Positions 15,749 through 23,977 of a DNA stretch of 64,000 nucleotides are shown in pieces. The position numbers and the translations under genes are program-made. Source of the stretch: a virus; IMG/VR virus record IMGVR_UViG_3300050132_000038, positions 62,001 to 126,000 of that record. One strand, given 5' to 3'. Numbering within the stretch: the stretch's first letter is position 1; each line of letters starts with the position of its first letter. The notes under the pieces were generated by a model, which saw only the letters and a list, made by a program, of their open reading frames with translations, made no database searches and was not told where the DNA came from.

Positions 15749-18292
15749 TTACGCTGCTTTACGTTTAATGAGGGCCTTCTTAACGGCTACCACTTTCTTT
15801 ACGGGAGCTTCCTCGGCGTCATTGCCCGTAGAACTGGAAGGTAAGCCTAGCATGTCTCTTCGGTACTGAACATTATCGTCCATCAACTTTACAAAATCCA
15901 CCTTATCATCGGATTCGATAGCTTTGATACGTATCACCTTACGAGTCTCTGGATTCATTGCGAGGATCCGCATGAGATTTGCGTCTAGCTCACCCCACCC
16001 TTTAATATGATTTACAAGGACCGTGGAGGGGGCTTTGAACTTCAGCAGTTTCTTCTGCGTCTCGGATACAGTGTCTCCTGTAATCAACTGCCCTTTGTGA
16101 ACTGCATAGAACTCAGGGGCATTTGACACGTACACCATACCCTTCTTGAATAGTTCGGGTAGGTAACGGTAGAATAGGGTTAGCAGCAGACTATTGATGT
16201 GACAGTTACTGGAGACGATACCAGAAGGTAGAATGAAGTTATGATAACGCGGGACCGTCAAACAGTAAACAGGTACAGGCTCCTTCAACTTCTGAATCCG
16301 CATCTTCGACACAGGGGCAAACCCAAGGCCGGTCAGCTTGTCACAGCTCGAGGGATTGCGTGACTTGTTGGACGAGGGAAGGAATACCCGATCGCCAATC
16401 TTCAAGTCCTCTGATGCAACATACACCAGATTATCGAAGTTTGTCGGCTGAGTACGACGACCATACATTGCATTGGTGACCAAACACATCCACTTATGCG
16501 ACATATCCACTTTGTACTTGGTACCTCCGATCTCCAAGGCAACGAGCGTGTCCACATTCTTAACTAGCTCTGCTGTTGCAGGTGCCCATGTCTCTTTAGC
16601 GCCAGTCCACACCGGAACTTCGAAGATGGGAGCTGCTACAGAGTACGGGCCACCGCGGTCTACGGCAGTAAGTTCGTAAATCTCCCGCTCATACTCTGAA
16701 CCATTTATACGAACTCGAATTTTGGTGTCACGCACAAACGGGCCGTCTGGGTCCGGGTCGGCCAAGCAGATGATCTTACCGATAGTCAGCTTCGAGTAGG
16801 GATCACTTGCTTTCACGTCGTAGCCAATTGCTGCCAGAATGTTAATCACTTCCTCTGACTCTAATGCCTTGCCCTTATTATCCTTTAAGCTGTTGAGAAT
16901 TTTCCCGCGAAGTGGAAGCACCCCTTGATATGGAAAACGAGCCTCCTTGGTCGTGCCCCCGGCACTGTCTCCCTCTACTAAGAACAGCTCCCGGTCCTGC
17001 GGTTTAGTCCGACTGTCGAATGCGGCATACTTTGCGGGTAGCCCATTGCGCTTTACCGCGTTGAGCTTGCCTGCTGCCTTCTTCGACATTGTGAACTTGG
17101 TCTTCAACTCATTCATCTGCGTAGCGCGGTCTGCAATGCGCTGAGCCAATGCCTTGTTCTCTTTGAAGAACTTCGTTGTCGCAAGCGTGAGGGCCGTTTC
17201 AAAGTCCTTACCCACTCGATCGTCAGTCAGCTTTGCCTTATCCTGGGAACTGAACTGTGCCTTGTGCAACTTTGCATTCACGAGGCCCACCAAACCTTCC
17301 TTCAAGTCGGCCTCACGGAATACCGGAACCTGCTTGCCGTCCACCTTCTTCGTTTTGATGAATGGCTTCAAGCCTGCATACAGAGCACCCGTTACTGAAT
17401 CAACGTGCTTACCGCCCTGCCCGTTGTTCAAACCATTAGTGAAGCCTCGCACATCACAGCCATCATAGTTTGAGAATGCGACAACCACATCAGCAAGGCT
17501 TGAGCTGTTCTCAAACATCTGACGCTCGCCCTCAGTCTTTAGCTTCAGCATACGCTGGGCTACGTACTCCGTCGGACCCTTCTTCGACAGAAATTGTTTT
17601 GCACCCTTTGCGCTACTTATAGTGATGGAGAACCCAGGGTTGAGGTATGACATAATCTCAGCCCACTCTACCGCCATTGATGCAGGAAATGACTTGGCTG
17701 AGAAGATGGTGGAGTCAGGCTTGAAATGGATCACCGTACCAGATGTAGGGCGCTTACCATTCCACAGCTTAGGTGCTGTCTTAGCCGCAGCAACAGGGGA
17801 CGTAAGTTTACCTTTCTTGAAACCAATCGTGTGCCATTTGCCTTTGAAGAAGGTACACGCGTCGAAGAAGTCAGCCGTGGCATTCGTGCCCTTCGCGCCT
17901 ACGCCGTGCGTGCCCACTGAAATCTTGTAAGCGTCATCACGATATTTGCCTGACGTATGCAATTCCCCGAACACTGCTTGCATAGTGGACATGGTGAAAA
18001 TCTTTTCACCGCTTCCCGTAGTTGCTTCCCACTTCTTAATGCCCTGCGGAATGCCGTGTCCATTGTCCGTCACCCAGTACGAACCGTCTGAGTCAACATG
18101 GAGATGCACCGAGTCGTTACGCCCAGCCAAGTGCTCGTCCAGTCCATTGTCGAGGAGCTCTCGGGCGCAAAGCCATACCCCGGAGGCATCCACACTGCCA
18201 AGATACATAGAGGGGTTTCGGCGGATTGATTCCGGGAATCGTAATGTCTCGATGTGACTGCTATCGTACTCTGCTACCTTCTTGGTTGCCAT
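15749..18292 (-). CDS. type II DNA topoisomerase, GyrB/ParE-like ATPase subunit with intein
   Basis: 847 residues before splicing, about 668 after. The GHKL ATPase is at 1-190: ELLDNGLDEH (N box), VTDNGHGIP (G1) and SVGTHGVGAKGTNA (lid). The transducer follows, then the Toprim domain with FLVEGDSAGG at 437-446 and ICLADPDPDG at 508-517. There an intein interrupts it, and the second half resumes CHINSLLLTLFYRYL, the counterpart of GSHIRTLLLTFFYR in GyrB. Without splicing the Toprim metal site would be split, so splicing is probably needed for activity. A Lys/Ala-rich tail ends the protein. It partners the GyrA-like subunit downstream. Confidence 0.95.
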   Translation of the reverse strand: MATKKVAEYDSSHIETLRFPESIRRNPSMYLGSVDASGVWLCARELLDNGLDEHLAGRNDSVHLHVDSDGSYWVTDNGHGIPQGIKKWEATTGSGEKIFTMSTMQAVFGELHTSGKYRDDAYKISVGTHGVGAKGTNATADFFDACTFFKGKWHTIGFKKGKLTSPVAAAKTAPKLWNGKRPTSGTVIHFKPDSTIFSAKSFPASMAVEWAEIMSYLNPGFSITISSAKGAKQFLSKKGPTEYVAQRMLKLKTEGERQMFENSSSLADVVVAFSNYDGCDVRGFTNGLNNGQGGKHVDSVTGALYAGLKPFIKTKKVDGKQVPVFREADLKEGLVGLVNAKLHKAQFSSQDKAKLTDDRVGKDFETALTLATTKFFKENKALAQRIADRATQMNELKTKFTMSKKAAGKLNAVKRNGLPAKYAAFDSRTKPQDRELFLVEGDSAGGTTKEARFPYQGVLPLRGKILNSLKDNKGKALESEEVINILAAIGYDVKASDPYSKLTIGKIICLADPDPDGPFVRDTKIRVRINGSEYEREIYELTAVDRGGPYSVAAPIFEVPVWTGAKETWAPATAELVKNVDTLVALEIGGTKYKVDMSHKWMCLVTNAMYGRRTQPTNFDNLVYVASEDLKIGDRVFLPSSNKSRNPSSCDKLTGLGFAPVSKMRIQKLKEPVPVYCLTVPRYHNFILPSGIVSSNCHINSLLLTLFYRYLPELFKKGMVYVSNAPEFYAVHKGQLITGDTVSETQKKLLKFKAPSTVLVNHIKGWGELDANLMRILAMNPETRKVIRIKAIESDDKVDFVKLMDDNVQYRRDMLGLPSSSTGNDAEEAPVKKVVAVKKALIKRKAA
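16205..16741 (-). other. class-3-like mini-intein in the topoisomerase Toprim motif
   Basis: Residues 518-696 (179 aa) of the ATPase subunit. The first residue is Pro, not Cys or Ser (PFVRDTKIRVR, matching block A). Block B is DMSHKWMCLV, with Trp two after the His. Block F is PVYCLTVPRYHNFIL, with Cys where class 1 inteins have Asp. The end is GIVSSN followed by extein Cys697. The Trp/Cys pair plus a non-nucleophilic first residue is the hallmark of class 3 inteins, in which the block-F Cys starts the reaction. There is no room for a homing endonuclease, so this is a mini-intein. Deviations: Ser instead of Thr at block G position 5 and Ser instead of the penultimate His. Confidence 0.88.
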
Positions 18293-18294
18293 TC

Positions 18295-19071
18295 TTATTC
18301 TGCCGGGTTATCAAAATTATGTTGATCGAAGTTTGGGATGGACATGAGTGCTGCAATCAATGGCTTGACCGTTGAGAGCTCTGTGTATGTACACCGGGTG
18401 CTATGTAACGGCTTGTAGACACCGCCCTGGGATACCTCAATCAAGAGATGCACATACCCAATGCGATGTTCCTTGCCACGCTCTTGAGACATAGGCGGAG
18501 GTGCCACACTGACCGTCTTCGATTTATAATTGTCGAAGGTGAATGTCAATCGGGTGAACCCGAGCTTCAAACGAATCGGGGTCAATTCCTCAGGATCTTG
18601 CTCTAATTCTATGACTGGCAACTTCTCTGAGTCCAACCAATAGTTTACATTGAGCCGCATACGGGTTTTCACTTGCGACAGCTCGAACGTAAATCCATAG
18701 CCCCAGCGGGTGAAGAACTTCTCCAACACTGCTTGCAGCTTGGGTATCGTTTCCGTAGCCTCAGCGAATGACTCAGGCTTCACCGCGTCGAACCGCATGG
18801 ACGTCGCTTGAATGTCACAGCGCCTATTGTCTTTGCGTAACCACGATGCACCAACCTTATCGAGGAAGGGTTCAAGTATAGTTGTCTTGAAGTTTACTTC
18901 CTTGGCCCTGATCTTGTTCTTGACCATGAGACCAAGGGTGGGGATGAAGTCTTGATGAATTCTTAGTAAGGGGACGCCCGCTTTTCTTAGGGCTAGATAG
19001 GACTCAGTGTTAGCCGGTATGTACCATTGTTTGATTTTGGTTAGCTGAATTTCTTTGACAGGAGCTTTCAT
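18295..19071 (-). CDS. hypothetical protein upstream of the topoisomerase
   Basis: 258 residues, alpha/beta. Notable stretches are IRLKLGFTRLTFTFDNYKSK and HLLIEVSQGG, which look like a beta sheet. It overlaps the upstream Cys-rich gene as ATGA and ends two bases before the topoisomerase start. It is therefore in the topoisomerase operon, but I recognise no family. Confidence 0.7.
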   Translation of the reverse strand: MKAPVKEIQLTKIKQWYIPANTESYLALRKAGVPLLRIHQDFIPTLGLMVKNKIRAKEVNFKTTILEPFLDKVGASWLRKDNRRCDIQATSMRFDAVKPESFAEATETIPKLQAVLEKFFTRWGYGFTFELSQVKTRMRLNVNYWLDSEKLPVIELEQDPEELTPIRLKLGFTRLTFTFDNYKSKTVSVAPPPMSQERGKEHRIGYVHLLIEVSQGGVYKPLHSTRCTYTELSTVKPLIAALMSIPNFDQHNFDNPAE

Positions 19072-19400
19072 TGCTCTATGATCTCCGAGGGATTTTCTAA
19101 CGCTGCGTAGAATCGCTCTTGGAATGCGGGACTCTGCTTTGCAACAGTAGCCAGGATGCGTGCCTCCGCCTCTGCGTCTCTTGAGTTGCGGGCTTGCAGT
19201 ACGTGCTGGGCGTATCGGTATGCCTTACCGACTACGACTATTTGAATCTCTGCAGCAGGGCAATGCTGGTTGCCCTTGGTGTAATGACAGTTGGTGAACT
19301 TCTTTGTTGCTTGTGCATCTAGATACTTACATTCTTTGCACTGATTCGAGTACAGTGCTACGAATTCTTTCTCTGTGCTTCTAATTTTGTTTTTGTCCAC
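19068..19400 (-). CDS. small zinc-finger-like protein (GTG start)
   Basis: 110 residues. The GTG at 19400 has GGAAGAG upstream, and the nearby ATG is out of frame. Residues 21-49 carry CKECKYL...NCHYTKGNQHC, four Cys plus His in a zinc-binding layout. The rest is helical. It heads the topoisomerase operon. Possible DNA- or RNA-binding adaptor; function unknown. Confidence 0.65.
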   Translation of the reverse strand: MDKNKIRSTEKEFVALYSNQCKECKYLDAQATKKFTNCHYTKGNQHCPAAEIQIVVVGKAYRYAQHVLQARNSRDAEAEARILATVAKQSPAFQERFYAALENPSEIIEQ

Positions 19401-19431
19401 TTCGCTCTTCCATGTGAGAAAAACGCAAATA

Positions 19432-19455
19432 GGCCCAGGGATTTCTCCCCAGGCC
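19432..19455 (-). terminator. imperfect terminator hairpin
   Basis: GGCC/GGCC plus GGG/CCC around a 2x2 internal loop, just after the acidic-tail gene ending at 19471. A T-run (TTTTTC) follows about ten bases later on the minus strand. Confidence 0.55.
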
Positions 19456-19470
19456 CGTAGTCACTACATA

Positions 19471-20331
19471 TTAGAACAGTGCATCTTCATCGTCGTCTTC
19501 TGCTTCGTCGTCTTCATCATCTTCCTCTTCCGACTCGTCATCTTCGTCGTCTTCTTCCGACTCGTCATCTTCGTCGTCTTCTTCCGACTCGTCGTCTTCT
19601 TCTTCCTCTTCTTCTTCCTCGACTACCTTCTTAGCCTTACCGCGCTTCTTCGGTGCCGGCTCTTCCTCTTCCTCTTCCTCTTCTTCGTCGTCCTCTTCTT
19701 CCTCTTCTTCCTCGGCTTCATCATCTTCCGACTCGTCGTCAGCTTCGTCTTCCTCGTCAGCTTCGTCTTCTTCGGATTCGTCGTCAGCCTCTTCTTCGGC
19801 TTCGGCTTCGACTGCACCACCGAACGGGTTGATACTACTGATGAACACTGCTGCCGGGTCCAACACGCCAACCGCACCCTGGTCCGTCACGTACACAGTC
19901 TTGCCGCGCACTTCCTTGACTTCCTGGATGATACCGATTGCAACCAATGCCTCATGCACAATCGTTGTGCCCACAACAGCCTTCACCGTAGCCATCGGGA
20001 TAATCGAACCGTCTGCGCCAAAGTATGCTGCTGCCGTCGGCTTGTTACCACCAGCTTCGGTCTGCACGGTCATCTTGATGAACACCTGTGCGCCAATCGG
20101 ACTTGCTGCTTCGGCTGCTGCCGCGGCTTCCGCCTCTTCCTTCGCTGCTAGGCGCGCTGCTTTCTTTGCGGCCAGTGCTTCCTTCTTCGCTGCTGCTTCT
20201 TTCGCTGCGATACGTGCTGCTTTCTTTTCTGCGAGTGCCATTGCTTTTGCCTTTGCTGCGTTTACCGGAACCTTCTTTGCTGCAACAGTCTTAGCCGCAA
20301 CCTTACCTGCTACTTTCTTTTGAATCGCCAT
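19471..20331 (-). CDS. basic/acidic bipartite protein with SSB-like acidic tip
   Basis: 286 residues in three parts. Residues 1-75 are Lys/Ala-rich and H1-like. Residues 76-160 are a compact beta-rich core (GAQVFIKMTVQTEAGGNKPT, then VYVTDQGAVGVLDPAAV). Residues 165-286 are almost only Glu, Asp and Ser, with one basic island PAPKKRGKAKK. It ends DDDEDALF, like the acidic Phe-ended tip of SSB, T4 gp32 and T7 gp2.5 that docks partner proteins. A DNA-binding or histone-chaperone-like role is inferred. Good AGGAAGTT ribosome site. Confidence 0.7.
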   Translation of the reverse strand: MAIQKKVAGKVAAKTVAAKKVPVNAAKAKAMALAEKKAARIAAKEAAAKKEALAAKKAARLAAKEEAEAAAAAEAASPIGAQVFIKMTVQTEAGGNKPTAAAYFGADGSIIPMATVKAVVGTTIVHEALVAIGIIQEVKEVRGKTVYVTDQGAVGVLDPAAVFISSINPFGGAVEAEAEEEADDESEEDEADEEDEADDESEDDEAEEEEEEEDDEEEEEEEEEPAPKKRGKAKKVVEEEEEEEEDDESEEDDEDDESEEDDEDDESEEEDDEDDEAEDDDEDALF

Positions 20332-20406
20332 GTTTGATAACTTCCTAGGATGTTGGAAAAATTCCAGTGTTGCGCGAGCACCGGAAACTCGTTTACTTAT
20401 ACAACG

Positions 20407-20414
20407 TATTTACA
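20407..20414 (-). promoter_or_regulatory. TGTAAATA late-promoter-like motif
   Basis: CTTGTAAATACG on the minus strand, 76 bases upstream of the basic/acidic protein. The gap 20332-20470 holds two such motifs and no gene. Confidence 0.45.
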
Positions 20415-20454
20415 AGAGAACTTTAAAAGTGAAAATGCTGAACTACGTATTGCA

Positions 20455-20463
20455 TATTTACAG
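20455..20463 (-). promoter_or_regulatory. CTGTAAATA late-promoter-like motif
   Basis: CTGTAAATATGC on the minus strand, the second copy before the basic/acidic protein gene and eight bases after the stop of the gene at 20471. Confidence 0.5.
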
Positions 20464-20470
20464 TCTGAAT

Positions 20471-21277
20471 TTATTCTTCGTCTGCGTCAGCTTCAACCTT
20501 CTTGCCTCGCACCTTTTTCGGGGGCATGAGGACAGTCTTGAATGCTGCCGGGAGGATACGCGAGGCTTTACGGAATGCACGATACACCGGATCATTCTTC
20601 TCCAGGTCAACTGCGGACATGCGACCAGTCTTCGCCGACTTCACGCCCTGGGCAATCGACTTCACAATAACCGAGATCGAACCATCCGCTGCTTTACGAT
20701 TGATACGCAAAAGAAGCTTGAAGCTCGTGTTAGCCGGGAGGCGCATTGCTGCACGATGCACCAGACGCGTTTTCTTTTCGCCGTCAGTTGCCGTGAACTT
20801 CTCCGTTGTCATACGCTCTTTCAAGTCAGCCGGGTACTTCTTGTCATTCGTTGCCTTGAACGTGACTGCCGAGAAACGCGACATGATACCGATCATCGTC
20901 ACGGGGTCGTAACCCATCAGATCAAACTTCTTCTTGTCGTCAGCGTTCGGATCATATCGACCTACATAACGAGTGGCCTTGATTTGCGAACCCAGGAGGC
21001 CGTCCTTCTCAGTACGCAGCGATACTTCCAAGAAGTGCGGCTTGAAGTCTGCAGGTGCTTCAAACGTCGGCAGTGCATTCTTCTTTGCTTTGGCCTTCGG
21101 CTTAGCCGTACCGTTTGCGCGAGCGATACGCGCCTTCTCCAGCGGCGTCATATCCTTGGTTGCCTTCGCAGGTGCCTTCGTGGACTTCACCATCGTGCCA
21201 ACCTTCTTGATCGGGATAACCTTTGCCTTGGTTTTAACGGGTGCCTTTGCTGCTACTTTCTTAGTTGCGATTGCCAT
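20471..21277 (-). CDS. Lys/Ala-tailed hypothetical protein
   Basis: 268 residues. The first 80 are a histone-like basic tail (KKVAAKAPVKTKAKVIP, KSTKAPAKATK). The remaining 190 form a folded domain with strands such as FKPHFLEVSLRTEKDG and SFKLLLRINRKAADGSIS, ending in an acidic EADADEE. Together with the genes at 9940, 10594 and 19471 it makes a set of basic, probably DNA-associated proteins. No family recognised. GGAG ribosome site. Confidence 0.7.
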   Translation of the reverse strand: MAIATKKVAAKAPVKTKAKVIPIKKVGTMVKSTKAPAKATKDMTPLEKARIARANGTAKPKAKAKKNALPTFEAPADFKPHFLEVSLRTEKDGLLGSQIKATRYVGRYDPNADDKKKFDLMGYDPVTMIGIMSRFSAVTFKATNDKKYPADLKERMTTEKFTATDGEKKTRLVHRAAMRLPANTSFKLLLRINRKAADGSISVIVKSIAQGVKSAKTGRMSAVDLEKNDPVYRAFRKASRILPAAFKTVLMPPKKVRGKKVEADADEE

Positions 21278-21394
21278 TTGATGCTCCGGGTTTGGTGAGT
21301 CTTGAAATTGGGTGTGTGGCTCTTTGCTGCATATCAGTGAAGCTACCTACTCGATGAATCTAAATTCCCCTTGCTGCCACTTATATTGAATTCG

Positions 21395-21403
21395 TATTTA
21401 CAG
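21395..21403 (-). promoter_or_regulatory. CTGTAAATA late-promoter-like motif
   Basis: CTGTAAATACG on the minus strand, two bases after the stop of the 97-residue gene and about 118 bases upstream of the basic-tailed gene at 20471-21277. The gap 21278-21405 has no gene. Confidence 0.5.
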
Positions 21404-21405
21404 GG

Positions 21406-21699
21406 CTACCAGCAGATTAAAAATTCTACCTCGCGGCGTCCATCTTTGCCAGGGACTGAAACAAATTCGTCTTCGTACTTGAATTCTTCGTACTTGAATC
21501 CGGCACTCCTCAATCCCTGAACGACCGCAGTGAACTCTGCGTCATTAAGAAACTCGATGTACTCAAGCTCGCGTCCAGTAGACGCGTGGGCTCGGATCTG
21601 TGTATCCAGCCTAGACAGAATCCGGGCTATACGTTCTTCCTGAGATTCATCTTCATTAGAGCGATGGTGCAGATCAGTTGCTTCTTGTGCGGTAATCAT
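21406..21699 (-). CDS. hypothetical acidic protein
   Basis: 97 residues, helical and acidic in the first half (EDESQEERIARILSRLDTQI), beta-like at the end (KYEEFKYEDEFVSVPG). Good AAAGGAAATA ribosome site. No family recognised. Confidence 0.65.
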   Translation of the reverse strand: MITAQEATDLHHRSNEDESQEERIARILSRLDTQIRAHASTGRELEYIEFLNDAEFTAVVQGLRSAGFKYEEFKYEDEFVSVPGKDGRREVEFLICW

Positions 21700-21722
21700 C
21701 TGCTATTTCCTTTAGCTGGTTA

Positions 21723-22394
21723 TCAAAGGTCTGCAAGCTCTCGCTGCAATTCAACAATCGACGCCCTGAGGCGCTGCTCGGCGTACTCTGCTGCCTTCTT
21801 CGGTTTACCTAACACATGCTGCCTCACGATTTGAAACTCGGCCGTGTTTTGCAAAAGATTCAGGGAAAGCCTGGGGCGCTCCTTTTCCTGTTCACAATAA
21901 TCAACAGATTCCTGGGAACTCCTCCAGAACAGACTGTCCCGTGTAAGGATTATATACAGTTCTTGCAAAAATGTATAGTCTTTTAACCGATATGCCGTTA
22001 AAACTTGCTGAAATAACTCGTTTGACCCCCCTCTGTCAGGGTGAACCAGGGGGGCAAGCATTCGATACGCGGTTTTCAACAGGTGGGCTTGGGCATTATA
22101 AAGCTGCTCCGTGCCATTCGGTATGAAGCCTGCTGCCGTTATCGAATCCTGGGCAATCGTTGCGGGGGTTCCCTTAGTGTTGATTCGGATTTCATACCGC
22201 AGATGCTTAACCAGCTTGGTTAGTCCTTCGTGCTCTGCATAATACAAATTGCAAACTGTCAGAACCTGCTGATATAGCTTCTTGAACTTTTGACGTTCCT
22301 TTTCAACTTGAGACCACAGGACGGTGTATCGATGAACGTTACCTAAGTCAATCACCGCCTTATCGGAACATACTAACGCGGTACACTTACTCAC
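21723..22394 (-). CDS. J-domain-like protein (GTG start)
   Basis: 223 residues from the GTG at 22394, which overlaps the upstream stop and has GGGGGAG before it. Residues 105-135 hold a J-domain core: KTAYRMLAPLVHPDRGGSNE with HPD at 118-120. The J motif is internal rather than N-terminal as in DnaJ, with long helical flanks. J proteins stimulate Hsp70 (DnaK) ATPase, so it may steer the host chaperone toward phage complexes. A second J protein is at 58806. Confidence 0.7.
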   Translation of the reverse strand: MSKCTALVCSDKAVIDLGNVHRYTVLWSQVEKERQKFKKLYQQVLTVCNLYYAEHEGLTKLVKHLRYEIRINTKGTPATIAQDSITAAGFIPNGTEQLYNAQAHLLKTAYRMLAPLVHPDRGGSNELFQQVLTAYRLKDYTFLQELYIILTRDSLFWRSSQESVDYCEQEKERPRLSLNLLQNTAEFQIVRQHVLGKPKKAAEYAEQRLRASIVELQRELADL

Positions 22395-22668
22395 GCTCGT
22401 TCTCCCCCTTCTTAAATCCACACCAGTTACAGCGGGTACAGCCAGGAGGATGGACACACGGCCTCTCGTTCTCCTCCTTCTCCAAGAGTTCCGCGTACTC
22501 CGTGAAGTCTATCTCGTCCTGTGCAAACTTTCTAAAAGCGGGATCAAACGGCCTCATACCTTGTTTGAACTGTGATGCATCGAGGGCAATAAGCAGTGCT
22601 TCACTGCTCGTCATTGCGCCGAACTTACCACGATAGCGATTGATTCGCATCAAGTCGAACTTAGTCAT
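22387..22668 (-). CDS. small Cys-rich hypothetical protein
   Basis: 93 residues from the ATG at 22668 (MTKFDLMRINRYRG). The C-terminus has CVHPPGCTRCNWCGFKKG, a likely zinc knuckle. It overlaps both neighbours, so all three are co-translated. Confidence 0.65.
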   Translation of the reverse strand: MTKFDLMRINRYRGKFGAMTSSEALLIALDASQFKQGMRPFDPAFRKFAQDEIDFTEYAELLEKEENERPCVHPPGCTRCNWCGFKKGENERE

Positions 22669-22951
22669 AGTAACCCTGCGCCTCATGCGTCATTGCAACC
22701 GGATCAGCCCACGCGCCTTTACCAGTTGGTTGAATTGCGGAAATCCTTATATGAGTGGTATACATCGTCGGCTCGTCATTCAGAAACACAATGAAGCCGC
22801 GACGTACATCTGCGGGGTTACTCACCCACTGCTGTTCCTTCTCAGAATACACAATGCGGCAGATGTGTGTATGTTCGTCTGCGGAAACCACGGTGTCACC
22901 CTCTTGAACTGCAACCAGCGTGCCGACTGGCGGGATCATATACTTGTTCAT
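22661..22951 (-). CDS. small beta-rich hypothetical protein
   Basis: 96 residues beginning MNKYMIPPVGTLVAV with an SH3-like opening (VGTLVAVQEGDTVV). AAGGACAAT ribosome site. It overlaps the upstream gene as ATGA and the downstream gene by eight bases. Confidence 0.65.
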   Translation of the reverse strand: MNKYMIPPVGTLVAVQEGDTVVSADEHTHICRIVYSEKEQQWVSNPADVRRGFIVFLNDEPTMYTTHIRISAIQPTGKGAWADPVAMTHEAQGYYD

Positions 22952-23274
22952 GCTGATTGTCCTTGCAAGAATTGATCTGGGGTAGAGAAAGAAAACAGGG
23001 AGCGCAAACCACCTTCCTGCGGACGTGCTTTCCGAACATTATTCGGGACGTTGAGTTCTACCCATTGTTCGGCTGCTGCTTGCGTAGGGAAGGGCTCGAT
23101 CGCCGCATACGTTTTAATCGCGGTTCCAAATTCATTCTGCACCGTAACCTTGCGAGTTGCAGAGCGCACGGGTATCCACTTGGATTGTCCAGGGCTACGG
23201 ATCAACACGATGAAATGAGGGGCGCGGTATTCAATAGCGACTGCGGGGAGATGTGATTTGTTTGTGTTGAACAT
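22948..23274 (-). CDS. hypothetical protein
   Basis: 108 residues, beta-rich N-terminal half (AVAIEYRAPHFIVLIRS) and basic C-terminal half. TAAGGAACAC ribosome site. First gene of the 22.4-23.3 kb unit, with a CTGTAAATA motif 46 bases upstream. Confidence 0.65.
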   Translation of the reverse strand: MFNTNKSHLPAVAIEYRAPHFIVLIRSPGQSKWIPVRSATRKVTVQNEFGTAIKTYAAIEPFPTQAAAEQWVELNVPNNVRKARPQEGGLRSLFSFSTPDQFLQGQSA

Positions 23275-23320
23275 TTTCGTGTGTTCCTTATATCATTGAA
23301 AATTTAAATTGTGAAACTTG

Positions 23321-23329
23321 TATTTACAG
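23321..23329 (-). promoter_or_regulatory. CTGTAAATA late-promoter-like motif
   Basis: CTGTAAATACAAG on the minus strand, upstream of the gene at 22948-23274 and directly after the gene ending at 23332. Confidence 0.5.
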
Positions 23330-23331
23330 TG

Positions 23332-23688
23332 CTAATAAGTGTAGCCCTTCGGTTTCTTGATTGCGCCTTCGATATAGGCGGTCTCCACACGCTCAAGTCG
23401 GAGTTCAAGCACTACTACCCAACCATCGCCCTGAGTCTTCTTGTTACACAGGCCAAGTGCTGAGTGCTTCATCACGTTAGGGGACAGCCCACCATCAGAG
23501 AACACACGATCAGGACCGTTAATAATGCTGTTCAGCTCAGTCCGCATACGCCGATGATCTTCTTCGCTGTCTGAATACTGCTCGGCGCTCCGGAGATGAT
23601 TTGACCAGTAAGGATAACCACCACTCTGTGAATCAATGGCGAGGTACTGATACGTTTTGTTGTCAAGAGTACAGGCAATGACTTTCAT
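23332..23688 (-). CDS. hypothetical protein
   Basis: 118 residues, alpha/beta (MKVIACTLDNKTYQYLAIDS, then GWVVVLELRLERVETAYIEG). AAAGGAAAAC ribosome site. No family recognised. Confidence 0.65.
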   Translation of the reverse strand: MKVIACTLDNKTYQYLAIDSQSGGYPYWSNHLRSAEQYSDSEEDHRRMRTELNSIINGPDRVFSDGGLSPNVMKHSALGLCNKKTQGDGWVVVLELRLERVETAYIEGAIKKPKGYTY

Positions 23689-23738
23689 TTGGTTTTCCTT
23701 TAGTTTAATTTAACGTGCGAAACGCTGAGCGAGGGCTT

Positions 23739-23966
23739 TTAGAAAAAGTGGATGTGTTGTTCTGGACCTTCTTTAGGCTTGAAAACGATTGCGGTCCCTT
23801 CGGCCTGCTTAGACATGATTAGTTGATAGACAGCTAAGGCACGACGTACGACTTCCGACAGGCTCTCGATGCCGTGGGCGTCACGCAAAGCCTCGATCTT
23901 CTCTTTGACCTCAACAGGCATATCGAGGTTTAGGCGAACCTTAGGAAGCTTCTTCTCCGGGCGCAT
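23739..23966 (-). CDS. ribbon-helix-helix DNA-binding protein
   Basis: 75 residues. After a basic start, VRLNLDMPVEVKEKIEALRD and SLSEVVRRALAVYQLIM fit an Arc/MetJ-type strand-helix-helix. It is a likely dimeric transcriptional regulator. The C-terminus (FKPKEGPEQHIHFF) is not part of the fold. AAAGGAATA ribosome site. Target unknown; the recurrent promoter elements in this window are candidates. Confidence 0.75.
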   Translation of the reverse strand: MRPEKKLPKVRLNLDMPVEVKEKIEALRDAHGIESLSEVVRRALAVYQLIMSKQAEGTAIVFKPKEGPEQHIHFF

Positions 23967-23977
23967 GATTTATTCCT

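Noticed and set aside
19490-19800. Simple-sequence repeat of TCTTC/GTCGTC type
   Set aside because: It is the coding sequence for the Asp/Glu/Ser tail, not a separate repeat element.
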